Below, one piece after another: positions 1 to 12,079 of a stretch of DNA of 64,000 nucleotides. Every line of letters begins with the position of its first letter. The first letter of the stretch is position 1. This stretch comes from Diadema setosum (lineage: Eukaryota; Echinodermata; Echinoidea; Diadematoida; Diadematidae), in assembly GCA_033980235.1 (NCBI GenBank), contig CM067065.1, forward strand, positions 6,465,328-6,529,327. The letters are read 5' to 3'. The position numbers and the translations under genes were made by a program. The notes below the pieces were generated by a model, which saw only the letters and a program-made list of their open reading frames with translations, did no database searches and was not told the DNA's origin.

Positions 1-697
1 AAAAAAAAATCAATTAGAACAACAAGAAGCTTGCAAAATACAGGTCACCTGGCGTAGATTATGTCCTTTTTACACTGGAGGTATACATACCCAGTGACCT
101 GTGCAAAGAAACAATTTTCAAGAAAAAAAAAAAACAAGTAAAAACTATGGAATTGTACTGGTATGCACAACCGCAGTGAAACATTGAAATGTTTGGAGTT
201 AAACTTGCACAGAAATTGTTTTCCTTTTCTCTTTTATTTATTAACTCATATTTAAATACATGGTGGCCCGTTCAATTACGTGATCTTCCACGGGGCTCTG
301 TGTTGTAAGATAGAGAATATTTTGAACCTTGAAATCTGTCAAACAAGTCATAAAATTAGAACAAAAACAAAACACACCCAACACGTGAAGGTGATTATTG
401 CTGTCATCTGATTACATTACGTATAGCTGCAAGGAAAAACAAACACATTATTTCGTGGAAATATGTATAGGGTAGAAAATGGATATGCAAAAAATGAACA
501 ATTATCATCAAATTGTAACTGGATCTTGTATGTGAAAAGCCCAACAACGCAAAGTCAACCTCTAACTCTACTCCCGTGCAAATATTGTGGAAATATTTTT
601 AACGCATTAAAGCTAGACATTCTGTACTTGATATCTTGGATACTTTGAAGTTATGCTGAGAGGGGCCTCAAAGAACACGGAACACTCTTGTTATAAA

Positions 698-743
698 CCA
701 ACAACAGCAACAACAACAACAACAACAACAAAAACAACAACAA
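698..743. repeat. (AAC)n microsatellite
   Basis: A run of ACA/AAC triplets lies in the repeat block just before the 760-1160 landmark segment. Related CAA-rich stretches occur at the matching place in other copies, for example 955-975 and 30536-30555. Confidence 0.85.
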
Positions 744-1118
744 GTATATCTGGTTTACGCAGTACAAGTAGGATTGTCAATGAGTTTAAATCGTTCTGTT
801 TAGTGGCACTACAGCCGCTGCTATAGACGAGGTTCCGTGACAAAATTTTCAAAATATTTTTTGGACTTAGTGAATATTTGCCACCAGAAATAAAAAAACA
901 AACAAACAAAGGGAAGTAGAACATTGTAAAGTATCAAGTGAGTGCAAGCATACAACAACAGCAACAACAACAAACATACCAATTGAAAAGGCAGAAGAAG
1001 CAAGGAGTAGCACTCGAACTGACTAAATTACGAGCTAGATAGTCAAACATGCTTATTTGATTAAAGATGCATGAGGTGAATTTACATAGAACCCTTATTG
1101 TTTCTATTTTTGGAGAGA

Positions 1119-1156
<38 letters not shown>

Positions 1157-2923
1157 GGGGGAGGGACAAAGAAGGATATAACTAATGGTATGTAACGGGG
1201 TGAATGAATGATCGGATTGTCAATGTTACAATAAGTGACAATTGATTATAACGAAACATTGAAATGTCAGAGTTTGATGTGAAAAGCAAAACAGTACACG
1301 AGAATGCAAATGCACTGTAAATATAAATCATTTTATTCTAGATTTTTAATACAATTATGGGTATGAAGATGTTTTCGTTTTGTCCTGATCACTAGCAATA
1401 ATTTCATGACAGAGCTCAACATAAACCTGTTTCTCTGGAGACCAGTTTGTGCCATTAAAACCTGTCAGTCAGAAATTGTGGTGGCCCGAAAGAAAAAAAA
1501 ATGAATATGGGTTTATTATACCCAAAGTAATAACGAACTAAAACATTCATTTTGAAACTTCGATACCCTATTAGGCCATCAAAGTATAATCTTGTTGGAA
1601 ATTCTTTGACTGATATCAACATTACTATCAGCGGGCACCGGACTATAACCGCTAATGTCTGGCCCTCTTCTATCATGTGTTGTACAGGACTGTACTAAAG
1701 GATATCAATAAAATGAAAATGAATGAACAAAGTAAACGGTTTCCAGTACTTAGCGTACGCAACTTTCTGTAAATGACAATTTATATTGTATGTGTTATAC
1801 TAGTTTGATAACATCACCAAAGCATTTTCAAAGATTAATTTAAAACGTTTGAAGTCAGCTACATTTTCTTTTGTTTCTTGTTGTTTACCTATGACAACTC
1901 AGTGATTACAACGGTAGAGTTGGTTTTACAGTCTTACCAAACGATAAATAATACGACTTTTATCAGACATTATTTGTAATGCTTTGCTACCAAAAATCAA
2001 GTTAAGGCATTCCGTTACTTCATTTCTCTTAATATTGTTCATATACAGTTTCTCATGCATTTTTGGTATACTTCATTTTAGAGATGCGTTGCACTTCAAA
2101 ACTCCTTCGTTTCAACGAAGTGATATCAGGTGGCTTGATATACGTCACTGTTTCACTACAAATTTTCAAAAGAGAAATGAGCTACACGTATTACCTCTGC
2201 TGGAAACTCAGTGTCTCACTAGACCACCAAGCTTCCTATAGACAGCAAGTGCTATGCACTGCGTGTTGATTAAAATTATTGAAATGCTTGCGTTGAGATG
2301 CTTGTATTGATACGGACTGACAAAATTGTCGTACATTACACCGATCGGGCCATCAAAGGATAACCATTTGGAAATTTGGCGGTCCGACATCAATTTTCTG
2401 CGGGTCACTTCAAGCCACCGATAATGGTGAGACCTAGCTGATTCTCATCATCCAAAGTGAGTGTTGTACAAAACGGTATTATAAGATATCAATGAAATGA
2501 TTATGAATGAACAGAGTGAACGTTCTCCACCACCAACACTACGCATCTTTCTCTAAATGACAGAATAATACTATTAAAATTGTGTGTCATAATAGTTTGA
2601 TAAAAATCCCCGTCATAACCAAAACGTTTCGAAAGTTATACATTGAAAAATTTGAAGCCATAGTAAATTCTTTCTTTCTTTCTTTCGTTCTTACTTACTT
2701 AGTTTTGAAAAGTATGGTTGACGTCTGAGTTTTACAGTTCTACCAAGCTGATCAGGTTATACGATGAATAATAGTGACATTAATCAAACATAATATCTAT
2801 AATAACGACATCAAACATTTAGGTAACTTCACTATATTTTACATACAACTTTCCATCACTCTATTATTTTGGTGTACCACTTTTAAGAGATGCTGCACTT
2901 CGAAACACCTCTTTTCAACAAGT

Positions 2924-3254
2924 TTTGTTTGTTCATTTTCCATCTGAGAAGATGGCTGGATAGCCCATATTCAGCTACGTTAAGCTAGTCTTCCATGGGG
3001 TCCAGTTGGATGTGAGGTGTGACCACTTCACCGGGTTAAACACCCTGCTCTTTTGCGATGAATGAATGAAGCGGGATCTTTTACGTGCATGAGTTGTTAC
3101 TCTCTCATACACGGGACCTCCATTTTATGTCCTATCCGAGGGACAGCGTGTTTTGCCTCTTGCTAGAAGGGACGGTATGCTTACACACAACATTGCTCAG
3201 TCCAGACTCGGGTTCGAACCCGGGCCGCTACCGACTGAGCCAACTCACCGCCCT
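2924..3254 (-). mobile_element. tRNA-derived SINE with 7 bp target-site duplication
   Basis: Read on the minus strand, the element starts AGGGCGGTGAGTTGGCTCAG, which contains a Pol III A-box-like TGGCTCAGTCGG. A B-box GGGTTCGAACCC follows at about 3209-3220. A roughly 260 bp body comes next, containing GATCTTTTACGTGCATG-like and GGGACCTCC...CGAGGGAC-like blocks (as read on the two strands), and the tail is AACAAACAAAAC. The direct repeat AACAAGT flanks it at 2917-2923 and 3255-3261. The matching site in the second duplication copy (around 32685-32700, TTCAACAAG...TGACTTCAG) has no insert, which confirms the borders. From memory, similar tRNA-headed SINE bodies are common in marine invertebrates; the family name was not determined. 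Confidence 0.85.
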
Positions 3255-3383
3255 AACAAGTGACTTCAGTAGTTAGTGATTCGACACTGTTCCACGCCAA
3301 ATTCAGAAAAGAGAAATGATCTATTTACAAACATCACAAATTGTAGAATTCTATCAAATTAAAATGTGGATAAATCGGATAAT

Positions 3384-3419
<36 letters not shown>

Positions 3420-3488
3420 AGCAAAGACTTCAAATAATGGTTTGTAACGAGGTGGATAATGATCAGATTTGTCAATGTTACAACTAGA

Positions 3489-4010
3489 TGACCCACTACA
3501 TTCACCTCCGGACAATAGAAGGTAAGCCCTAGCAACCCCCGAAATGCTCATTCAAACACAGCGTCGGCGGTCTCCTCACCGACCAATCAGTGACCAGGAT
3601 GTCAGGAGAAGCGGCTAGGCATTGCGTAACCCGCCCGCACGCACCAGTCGACTGGGCAGTGTGCGAGCTTCAAGCTTCGGTTAGCGGCAAGCAGCAAACT
3701 GACCAATGATTTCACTCTGGTCGTTGTTAGGGGCGGAGCCTATGTGTGGCGCTCAATCCAAATGTTCGAGCCAGTTTCTGCTTCGTTGAAACGCCAAAAA
3801 ACATGGCCCAGAAAAACGCTATTTTTTGGTCTTTCCTTTCATCATTTTGCATCAAAATTTCGACAGATGATAGAAGACATGTCAGACTCTAATGATATGT
3901 CAAATTCAGAAAATCATAAGTTTTGACCAATTTTGATGCTCTAACTTCAAACTCGATTTTCACGGCTTCGACCGTGCGCGACTTTAGGACCATTTTGTTG
4001 TAGCGGGTCA
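3489..4010. mobile_element. Short non-autonomous DNA transposon (TGACCC TIR)
   Basis: A 522 bp insert is present in copy 1 but absent between 32920 and 32940 of copy 2. Its ends are inverted: TGACCCACTACA at 3489-3500 and TGTAGCGGGTCA at 3999-4010, one mismatch in 12. The flanks CAACTAGA and CAATTACT could be a degraded 8 bp target-site duplication. No transposase is encoded. The insert is more GC-rich than its surroundings. Its TIR start (TGACCC) resembles the right end of the element at 41437-42132. Confidence 0.65.
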
Positions 4011-5898
4011 CAATTACTTGAATATACGAAACACTGAAACTGCAGTTATGCAAAACACACACAATACACGTATTATAATGCAATTACACTGAATATATTA
4101 CCATTTTGTCATTGATTTCTAATAGATTTACAAGTGTACAGAAATTCTCGTTTATCTCGATTAATGACACGTTTTTTTCACAAGGTCTCCACACTAACCT
4201 GTTTGTCTGGTGACCCGTTAGGGCCTCTAAAATCTTTAAATCTTTAAATCTGAAATTTTGGTGGCAAGAAAGAGATATGTACTGGCCCAAAGTGAAAAAC
4301 GAAAATAACAATCCATTTTGAATCTTTGTTGCTCGATCTATGACAGGAAAAGAATCGCAAATGAAGCTTTCATTATACTGATTGTGGCATTGGCGATGTA
4401 TCGATTGATTCCGATGGAATTGTGTGTTTGAGCAAAAAAAAAAAAAAAAATAAAAAATACACGACCTTGGTACCTCAGGCGTGCGAACATATGGCACATA
4501 AAGAGTAAAAATTTTCTGTCCAATGGCACAGCAGCTGCTGCTATGTATAGACGAGGTTACGTGATAAAGTTCTCAAAATATATTGTTGATTTAATAAAGT
4601 TTTGCCATCATAAATACATATAAAAGCACACACACAGAGTAGTCGAATATTCGAGAAAAAAAGTGATTGCAAGCATGCAATAATAGCAATAACAAAAAGA
4701 AACATACAAATTGTAAATGCAGAACCAAAGAGTAGCATATAAACTCACCATAATAGCAGCTGTATAAGCCAACATGCTTATTTGATTAAAGATACATTGG
4801 GTAAATTTACGCTGAACCCTCAGCTGTTTTAGTTCTCGCGGAGAGATGGATGAGAGAGAGAGAGAGAGAGAAAGAGAGCGAAAGAGAGAGAGAGAGAAAG
4901 AGGGAGAGAGAGAGAGGAAGACTTCAAGTAGTTTTATGTAACGCTGTGGATAAATGATCAGATTTGTCATTGTTGCAATGAGAGGGGATTGATTGCAGGT
5001 GTGTAACGCATCATTGGAATTTCGGCTACGCAAAAAACAAGTAAAACACTAGAACTCGAATGCACTTTAAATACATAAAAAATACCATTAATTTTTAATC
5101 GACTTACAGGTATACAGAAGTTCTCGTTTGTATTGATTAATTACAATAATCCTTTTACAAAGTTTCGACACTAACCTGTTTCTTTGGTGACCCGTTAGGA
5201 CCACTAACATCTAAATCTGAAATTCTGGTGGAGATATGTAGTGACCCAAGATAAAAACCACCATAATAATTCCTTTGGTATCTTTGGTACCCGATCGGGC
5301 CATCAAAGGATAACTTTTTTTTTTTAAATTTGTTGGACCTTCATCAATATTCAGCTGGCCTCCTCGGGACACCGCTAATGTGGAGCCCTAGTTGCTCCTC
5401 ATCATACGAACTGTGTTGTACAGGACTGTAATAATAGGATAAAATGTATATTAATGAATAAAGTAATCGCTCTGTACCACCAACACTACCCATCCTTTTT
5501 TGAATGACAGAATAATACTACATAAGGTGTGATAATAGTTTGATAACATCAACCATTATTTCAAAAAATGTATATCAATAAGTTTGAAGCTAGCTATAGT
5601 AGGAGCTACATTTTTTTTTTTTTTGGCTTTTTCTTTTGCTTTGAAAACTCAGTGGTTGCATGGATGAAGTTAGTCGTATCACAGTCCGACTAAGCCGATC
5701 AGGTTTTACTATAAATGACATGAATAAAAAATATCTGTCATGCTTTGCTATGAATAACCACACCAAGGCAATCGGGGTTACTTCGATTTACTCTTAATCA
5801 TGTCATATAAAGTACATACACAGCTTCTCGCTCATCCTATTTGGTATATCACAATATATTCAGAGATGCGGTACTTCAAAACATCTCTGTTTGAACAA

Positions 5899-5930
5899 GT
5901 TCAGTTCAGTTCAGTTCAGTTCAGTTCAGT
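5899..5930 (-). repeat. 3'-terminal (GTTCA)n repeat of LINE A
   Basis: About six GTTCA units mark the 3' end of LINE A, which runs on the minus strand. Short tandem repeats instead of a poly(A) tail are typical of CR1/L2-type LINE 3' ends. Confidence 0.85.
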
Positions 5931-6428
5931 TTTTATTTCTGCATTTCAAAATCAATACAAATCCACAAATCAACAAAATACTTACATAGTCATTTACACA
6001 GCTAATATTCGTAACGTTTGGATCTTACATACATTTTTTTTTTTAAAAGAACGAATATCATATATGAAAGGAAGCAATAGGAAATGATAAAAATGAAATG
6101 CAGGGGACCATCATCATAAGCTAAGCTTGACGAGGAAGATGGCCCCAGGTAAAGAGATACATAAAGAAAATCTTGCCACTCACTGAGTGGGGGGTAATTG
6201 TGCAAAGGGCACAACGAAGAGATACATAAAGAAAATCTTGCCACTCACTGAGTGGGAAGTAATTGTGCGAAGGGCGTGCGGTGCAGTGCGGTGTGCATTG
6301 TGTTGGGATGAATCTTGGTTTGTACGTTGAGTGTTATTTTGTGTATCAGTGTGATGAGGTGAATATTACTTCAGTTATGGCCGTGAACTCATTGTTTAGG
6401 GTGTTTGTTGACCAGGTGGTATGAATAT

Positions 6429-9400
6429 TTATGTGTCAGAAGTATACTGGATTATGAGGGTGTTTTTTAGTTCTCGTTTGAAAATGTTCAACGACGTACG
6501 TTGTTTTAAATTAGGGGGTAAAGAATTCCAAATATCTGGTCCATTGTGCTTTAAAGATTTTTGAGCTAAAACGATTCTGGGGTTTTCGAGATGGTAATCG
6601 GACGACTGACGTGTTGGATATGAATGAACGGTGAAATTTGGAGTGAAGAAGCCATCAAAAATTTTTGGAAGACAATTAAATGTATATTTATACATGAAAA
6701 CAGCAGTTTGAAAGGTGTGAAGATCCTCAATTTTCAATGTTTTTAGTTGACGAAATAGGGGATTGGATGGGGATAAGTAACGGGAATTGGTAATCAAACG
6801 TACAACACGTTTTTGGAGAGTAAGAATTGGATTAATTTTAGTTGAGCCACACTTTCCCCAAACGATATTGCAGTATGTGATATGTGGTAAGATCAATGCA
6901 TTGTATAGAATAGTCAGGGAATTTTCAGAAATGAAGTTTTTCAGTCGATATAAAATTCCTACAGTTCTTGAGACAGACGTGTGGATATTATGAATGTGAT
7001 CGTTCCAAGTTAAACTCGAGTCAATTGTGATTCCTAAAAATTTAGTAGATCTTACTTCAGTTAAAGATAATCCATCAATATTGATATTATAACTGCTGTT
7101 AATGTTCTGTGGAGCAGTAGGTTTGAAACGTATAAAATTTGTTTTAGAGACATTAAGGGATAATTTATTACATATAAACCATCGGGGGACTTTGTCTATT
7201 TCCGTGTTCAGAGTATTAAACAGTGTTTCGAGGTTCTCATGGGAGTAAAAAAATATTAGTATCATCCGCAAAAAAGTATAAATTTAAGAGTTTTTGATGT
7301 ATTTATTATATCATTAATATATACAAGGAACAGTAGGGGGCCAAGAATTGATCCCTGGGGAACACCACATACAATATTAGAATTCGGAGATTTAGATGAC
7401 TTAAATAGTACATATTGCTTTCTGTTGGATAAATAATCAATAATCCAAGAAAGTGCTAAACCACGAATACCATATCTTTTTCATTTGTAAATTAATATAT
7501 CATGATCTATGGTATCAAAAGCCTTTGATAAATCCATGAAAATTCCTATAAAATGTTTTTTATTTGCAAAAGATTCAGTAATCTTATCTAACAATTGAAT
7601 TATAGCTAAATCGGTGGAATGGCCCTTTCTAAATCCAAACTGATTAGGTATAAGTAGGTCATTTACATGAAGAAAAATGTACAGGCGTTTATGAATAATT
7701 TTTTCCAGAATTTTAGAAATACTAGGTAATAACGATATTGGTCTATAATTTGTTAAAAGAGAAGGGTCGTCTTTTCTTTTGAAAATTGGAACTACTTTCG
7801 CAAGTTTTAATGAGTTTGGGCATATTCCAGAAGACAGTGAAAGATTGAAAATGTAAGATAAAGGTGTGGTTATTTGTTTGATGATTTTCTTCAGTATATA
7901 AACACTTATTTCATCATGGCCACTAGATCTACTTGGCTTTAATCTTTTAACAATCTCCAGTATTTCTTCCTCATCTGTTGGGGTAAAGAAAAGGGATTTG
8001 TCGCAGTTTGGTGGAAGAAATTCAGTAAAGTTTGAATGAACATGTTTGTTTTTTATTTTTGAAGCTAATTGGGGGCCAATATTTACGAAGTATGAGTTAA
8101 AAGCATCAGATATTTCATCAGGGTTTATGAGTTCTTTGTTGTCATTTTAAAAAACGGACGATGTTTCCTTATTATTTTTACCTGTTATTTCATATATAGT
8201 TTACCATAAGCCATTAACGTTATCCTTTTGATTATCAAACTTATCGGAATAATACATTTTACGAGAAATACGAATCAAATTACTGAGTATATTTCTATAC
8301 TTTTTGTAATCTGTAAAATGTTTTGTATTGTGGGTAGTAATCGCCAGTTTATACAATTTATTACGGGTTTTTATTGAATTGATGATTCCCTTTGTAATCC
8401 AAGGATGTTTGTTCTTTCTGCGTGTTTTTTTCTTAACTAAAGGAATGTTTTTTTTCGATAATAATATAAAAGTTTATCTAAGAAAATATCATAAGCTTTA
8501 TCGGCGTTATTTTGAAGATACACTTCTTGCCATTCTTCCTTCACTAAATCAAGATTAAGTAATTCAATATTCTCGTCTGATTCTTTTCTGTACATTATCG
8601 GCCTGGGTTTTGAAATACTTTTGACGTTTTCAGAATAACGAAGAATAATGAATATCGGTAAATGATCAGATATATCATAATATAAGATACCATTAATGAA
8701 TTTATTTACAGAAAAGTTATTAGAAAAAATATTATCCAACAAGGTTTTAGATGTTTGGGATATTCTTGTTGGGTTATCAATATGGGAATGGAAAGTATAT
8801 GAAAAAAGAATAGTTTTTAATTTTACCGCTAAAGTATCTATTTTCGTCATGTCAATATTATAGTCGCCCATAATATAAATTTCCTTATTTTTCTTGTGTA
8901 ATCGTGTTGAGGCATTCATCAAAATTTTCTAAAAACATTTCGGTTTTATGATTTGGTGGCCTGTATATAACACCAATTATCTTATTTTTCATTTTATCAT
9001 TAATGATTTCCACAAACAGGCTTTCACAACCTTCAATATCAATATCAGTTCTTATTTTTACTCGCAATTCGTTGTATATATATAGGGCTACCCCTCCCCC
9101 TCTACCTCTCTTTCGATCAGAGCGAAATATTTTATATCTATCAAGGCTGAACAAATTTGGAGACGTGTGCCCTAGCCAAGTTTCAGTTATACCGATTGCG
9201 GAAAAGGGAAAATTTTGTAAAGAAAGAAGAAGTAATTCAAATGAATCAAAATTTTTGTTTAAGCTTCTAGCATTCCAGTGGAATAAGCTAAAATCTTTAA
9301 TGGGGTTATAATTAGTGTCATCATTCCTATTTGTGGAATTGCTACAGGAATTATTAACATGACTTGCAGTGGAATCAAGTGAAGATTGGAACATATTATT

Positions 9401-9541
9401 GAAATCCGAAATAGTGTAGTATTTACTGTGATTACTTATGATACCCTGGTCAGGATGATCGTTGTTATGAGTCATGAGGATTTGAGTGCAAAGTTGAGAA
9501 TGGTTGTTCTGGGGCCATGTATTTTGTGTAGTACGTTGCAA
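6429..9541 (-). pseudogene. LINE A ORF2 (APE endonuclease + reverse transcriptase), broken
   Basis: The first 218 codons (9541-8885) carry the APE-type endonuclease: HWNARSL, TETWL, a GRGGGVAL stretch and GVIYRPP. A frameshift in an A-run near 8890 moves to the next frame, where IMGDYNID, a SKTLLDNIF stretch and SDHLPIF follow (8922-8437). The reverse transcriptase is legible across 8436-6429: YRPISLLP, FGFRKGHST, MDLSKAFDTIDHDI, GVPQGSILGPLLF, FADDTN, then the thumb with TKFLGITID and DIWNSLPPNL. Breaks seen directly are in-frame stops at 8203-8201, 8149-8147 and 7483-7481, and T-run frameshifts near 7255-7275 (inside and just after FADD) and near 8440-8460. The copy is therefore inactive as a protein source. 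Its 3' end is intact. Confidence 0.9.
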
Positions 9542-9639
9542 TGTCTGTGCGTGAATGTAAATGTGAGTGTGTGCATGTGTGGGGGTGTGCAGTGCATGTG
9601 CGTTGATAATAACAATAATGATACTGATACATTTTTACG

Positions 9640-10845
9640 TTATACAATAGAACAAATGTTACATCATATAGTCTCGCTAAATTTATGTCTACAAAAGTAA
9701 ATGGAATCCTCCTACACTTAACGTTGGTGAGGTAAATTCGTATGGAATCCTCCTACACTTAACGTTGGTGAGGTAAATTCGTATGCGTAATATGAAATAA
9801 CAATGATTGTAAAAGAAGACAAGGCGCTTCTATGGTAATAACAGAAATAGAATTACTCCAATAATAGCATACGAACGAGGTGTTCTAACAGTTAAGGTAA
9901 AAAATTAGATTGGTTGTTTTACAGAGTCAAACTGACAAGCCCCTTCGAACGTTTATGCATTTACGTAGAGATAGTTTGTGAAGGTGAGACATGAATGCGG
10001 AATGTACATTTGGAGAAAAATTCTTGTGTCAAACTACAATGAAAGGGTTCACAAGTTTACAAGAGTGCAAACGGAACATTCTTGAGTGATTTATAACTGT
10101 GCACGGACACAGTCTTGACAAAAATAAAGAATTTTTGATGTTATACAATAGAACAAATGTTACATCATGTAGTCTCGCTAAATTTATGTCTACAAGAGTA
10201 AATGGAGTCCTCCTACACTTAACGTTGGTGAGGTAAATTCGTATGCGTTATATGAAATAACAATGATTATGAAAGAAGACAAGGCGCTTATATGGTAATA
10301 ACAGAAATAGAATTACTCCAATAATAGCATACGAACGAGGTGTTCTAACAGTTGAGGTAAAAAATTAGATTGGTTGTTTAACAGATTCATGCTGACAAGC
10401 CCCTTCGAACGTCTATGCATTTACGTAGAGATTGTTTGTGAAGGTGAGACATGAAGGAGGAATGTACATCTGGGGGAAAATTCTTGTGTCAAACTACAAT
10501 GAAAGGGTTCACAAGTTTACAAGAGTGCAAACGGGACATTCTTGAGTGATTTATAACTGTGTACGGTGGATAATAGCATACGAACGAGGTGTTCTAACAG
10601 TTAAGGTAAAAAAAATTAGATTGGTTGTTTAACAGAGTCATGCTGACAAGCCCCTTCGAATGTCTATGCATTTACGTAGAGATAGTTTGTGAAGGTGAGA
10701 CATGAAGGAGGAATGTACATCTGGAGGAAAATTCTTGTGTCAAACTACAATGAAAGGGTTCACAAGTTTACAAGAGTGCAAACGGGACATTCTTGAGTGA
10801 TTTATAACTGTGTACGGACACTGTCTTGACAAAAATAAAAAATTC
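9640..10845 (-). repeat. Tandem 5' monomers of LINE A
   Basis: Three nearly identical direct copies lie immediately upstream of the ORF2 start of LINE A. Copy 1 is 9640-10140 and copy 2 is 10141-10569, both starting TTATACAATAGAACAAATG. Copy 3 is a partial unit, 10571-10845, starting TAATAGCATACGAACGAGG. Copy 1 also contains a 41 bp direct duplication (9702-9742 and 9743-9783). The array is absent from the empty site in the other duplication copy, so it belongs to the LINE. By analogy with mouse L1 monomers it may be the promoter region, which is inference only. Confidence 0.85.
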
Positions 10846-10913
10846 ATTCTGTATACATTATCTACTGGTAGTTTAGGAAAATCCAGACCAATTGAATTTG
10901 TCCCGATCGTCAA

Positions 10914-11932
10914 AAGTGACGTTACAGGGTTTGATACACGTCATTGTTTCACTCCAATGAGAAATTAGCTATTAGCCCTGCTGAAAAGAACATTGTGTTT
11001 CACTATAATAGAGTACCGAGCTTCCGCCCGACAGCAAGTGCTATGGAACGGGCACTGCGTGCTTATTAATCATATGTTTGCGTCGGGATGCCTGTATTGC
11101 AACCGACTGACAATATTGTCCTGCATTGACGTATTTTGAATAAAGGATTTTACTTTTCCTACCAAAGTGTACGAAACTTGAAATGTTGTTATCACGTGGT
11201 AAGCACAGAAAACTATAGGAATGAGTTGGCTAATATACCAACACAATAATCAATGTAAATTTGGGCAATTACTATGGTCCATTACTTATGGTACACACTT
11301 AAGGATTGCCGTTGGTATATAGCTCGCTTTGCGTATACTTGCTTTAATTCTCACGCAGACGCAAAGTAATTAGTGCACGTAAACATCAACCATAAATTAA
11401 ATTACATTTATAATGTATTCTGACAAAGTATTATAACCTCACCAGAGTTTAAATCTAATGACCTTTCACTCGTTAAATGTAAAACACCTGTCTAGGTAAT
11501 ATAAACAGAGTGTTGATAAATCTACCATTGTATACAATCACAACAATGCATAGAATTAAGTGAGTGTGTGTGTGTGTGTGTGTGTGTGTCTAAGCGTGTG
11601 TGAGTGTGAATATCTTTCATTTAACTGAGATTTTGATATTCAAAATACTGTAAAGCTTTAACCACTAAGTCTGTACAACTGTACATGTATACCTTTACAT
11701 CTATGAATTCATGGTAACAATAAACATAAATCATACATCACAACTGAATTGGAAAATCATTTACGTTGACATGTTGCTGAAATAAGAAGTATTAAACTAC
11801 ACATAACAAAAGGAAGAAAAACAAAATTGATGACTAGTTTCCAGATTTAATCTCCTTCGTGAGTATGCAAAACACAAAATGGACACCATGACCCCTCAAA
11901 GCCGCCCCATCCCCAAGATTCCTACGTTCTTA
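10914..11932. repeat. Continuation of repeat block after LINE A
   Basis: No gene is seen. Sequence 10914-11100 continues the unit cut by LINE A and matches 33740-33860. Sequence 11430-11560 matches 34310-34440, including GTAAAACACCTGTCTAGGTAAT in both. A (TG)n tract lies at 11561-11589. Bases 11880-11932 match 37895-37932, after which LINE D1 intervenes. Confidence 0.7.
11561..11589. repeat. (TG)n microsatellite
   Basis: An uninterrupted TG dinucleotide run, followed by a looser TGTG stretch to about 11605. Confidence 0.9.
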
Positions 11933-12079
11933 GATCACCTGAATTACCTACGATGACGCCCAGTAGTTGAACATTTTAGAGGGCCATGCAAAGGGTTCAA
12001 TCCTGAGAATGAGGAGACCATTATGATGTATCCATGGGATGGTCATTTTATGCAATCTGGATTAAATTTGTTATGTTTC

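Larger units (their letters stand above)
1..5898. repeat. Non-coding degenerate repeat block with AG tracts
   Basis: No credible gene is present; the short ORFs lack codon structure or known domains. The block consists of diverged copies of a long non-coding unit. Landmarks repeat in order: an AG microsatellite (1113-1154, 3386-3417, 4851-4918); a line around CCTGTTTCTCTGGTGACC (1425, 4195, 5175); GATCGGGCCATCAAAGGATA (2341, 5294, and a variant at 1562); and GAGATGCG followed by CTTCAAAAC (2080, 2889, 5863). The same landmarks recur at 30330-36250. Segment 660-1160 resembles 4490-4920, 30330-30717 and 34950-35310. Whether this is an old tandem satellite or the remains of a large transposon is not clear. 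Smaller insertions inside it are listed separately. Confidence 0.7.
5901..10913 (-). mobile_element. LINE A: near full-length non-LTR retrotransposon
   Basis: A non-LTR retrotransposon of about 5.0 kb interrupts the repeat block. Flanking sequence ...GTTTGAACAAGT (to 5900) continues at AAAAGTGACGTTACAGGG (from 10912), matching the uninterrupted version at 33738-33760. A short AAGT is present at both edges and may be the target-site duplication. On the minus strand the order is: a short unique leader, three tandem 5' monomers (10845-9640), one long endonuclease plus reverse-transcriptase reading frame (9541-6429, broken), a 3' UTR, and a terminal (TGAAC)n repeat at 5899-5930. The encoded proteins place it in the CR1/Jockey group; the exact clade was not resolved. 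No ORF1 was recognised. Confidence 0.88.

Noticed and set aside
4084..5033. Minus-strand frames of about 140 codons (4084-4497 and 4608-5033)
   Set aside because: They run through AG and poly(A/T) tracts of the repeat block and are not conserved in the other copies.
9640..10845. CRISPR array or satellite DNA
   Set aside because: Units are several hundred bp without spacers, the DNA is eukaryotic, and the repeats lie within LINE A borders.
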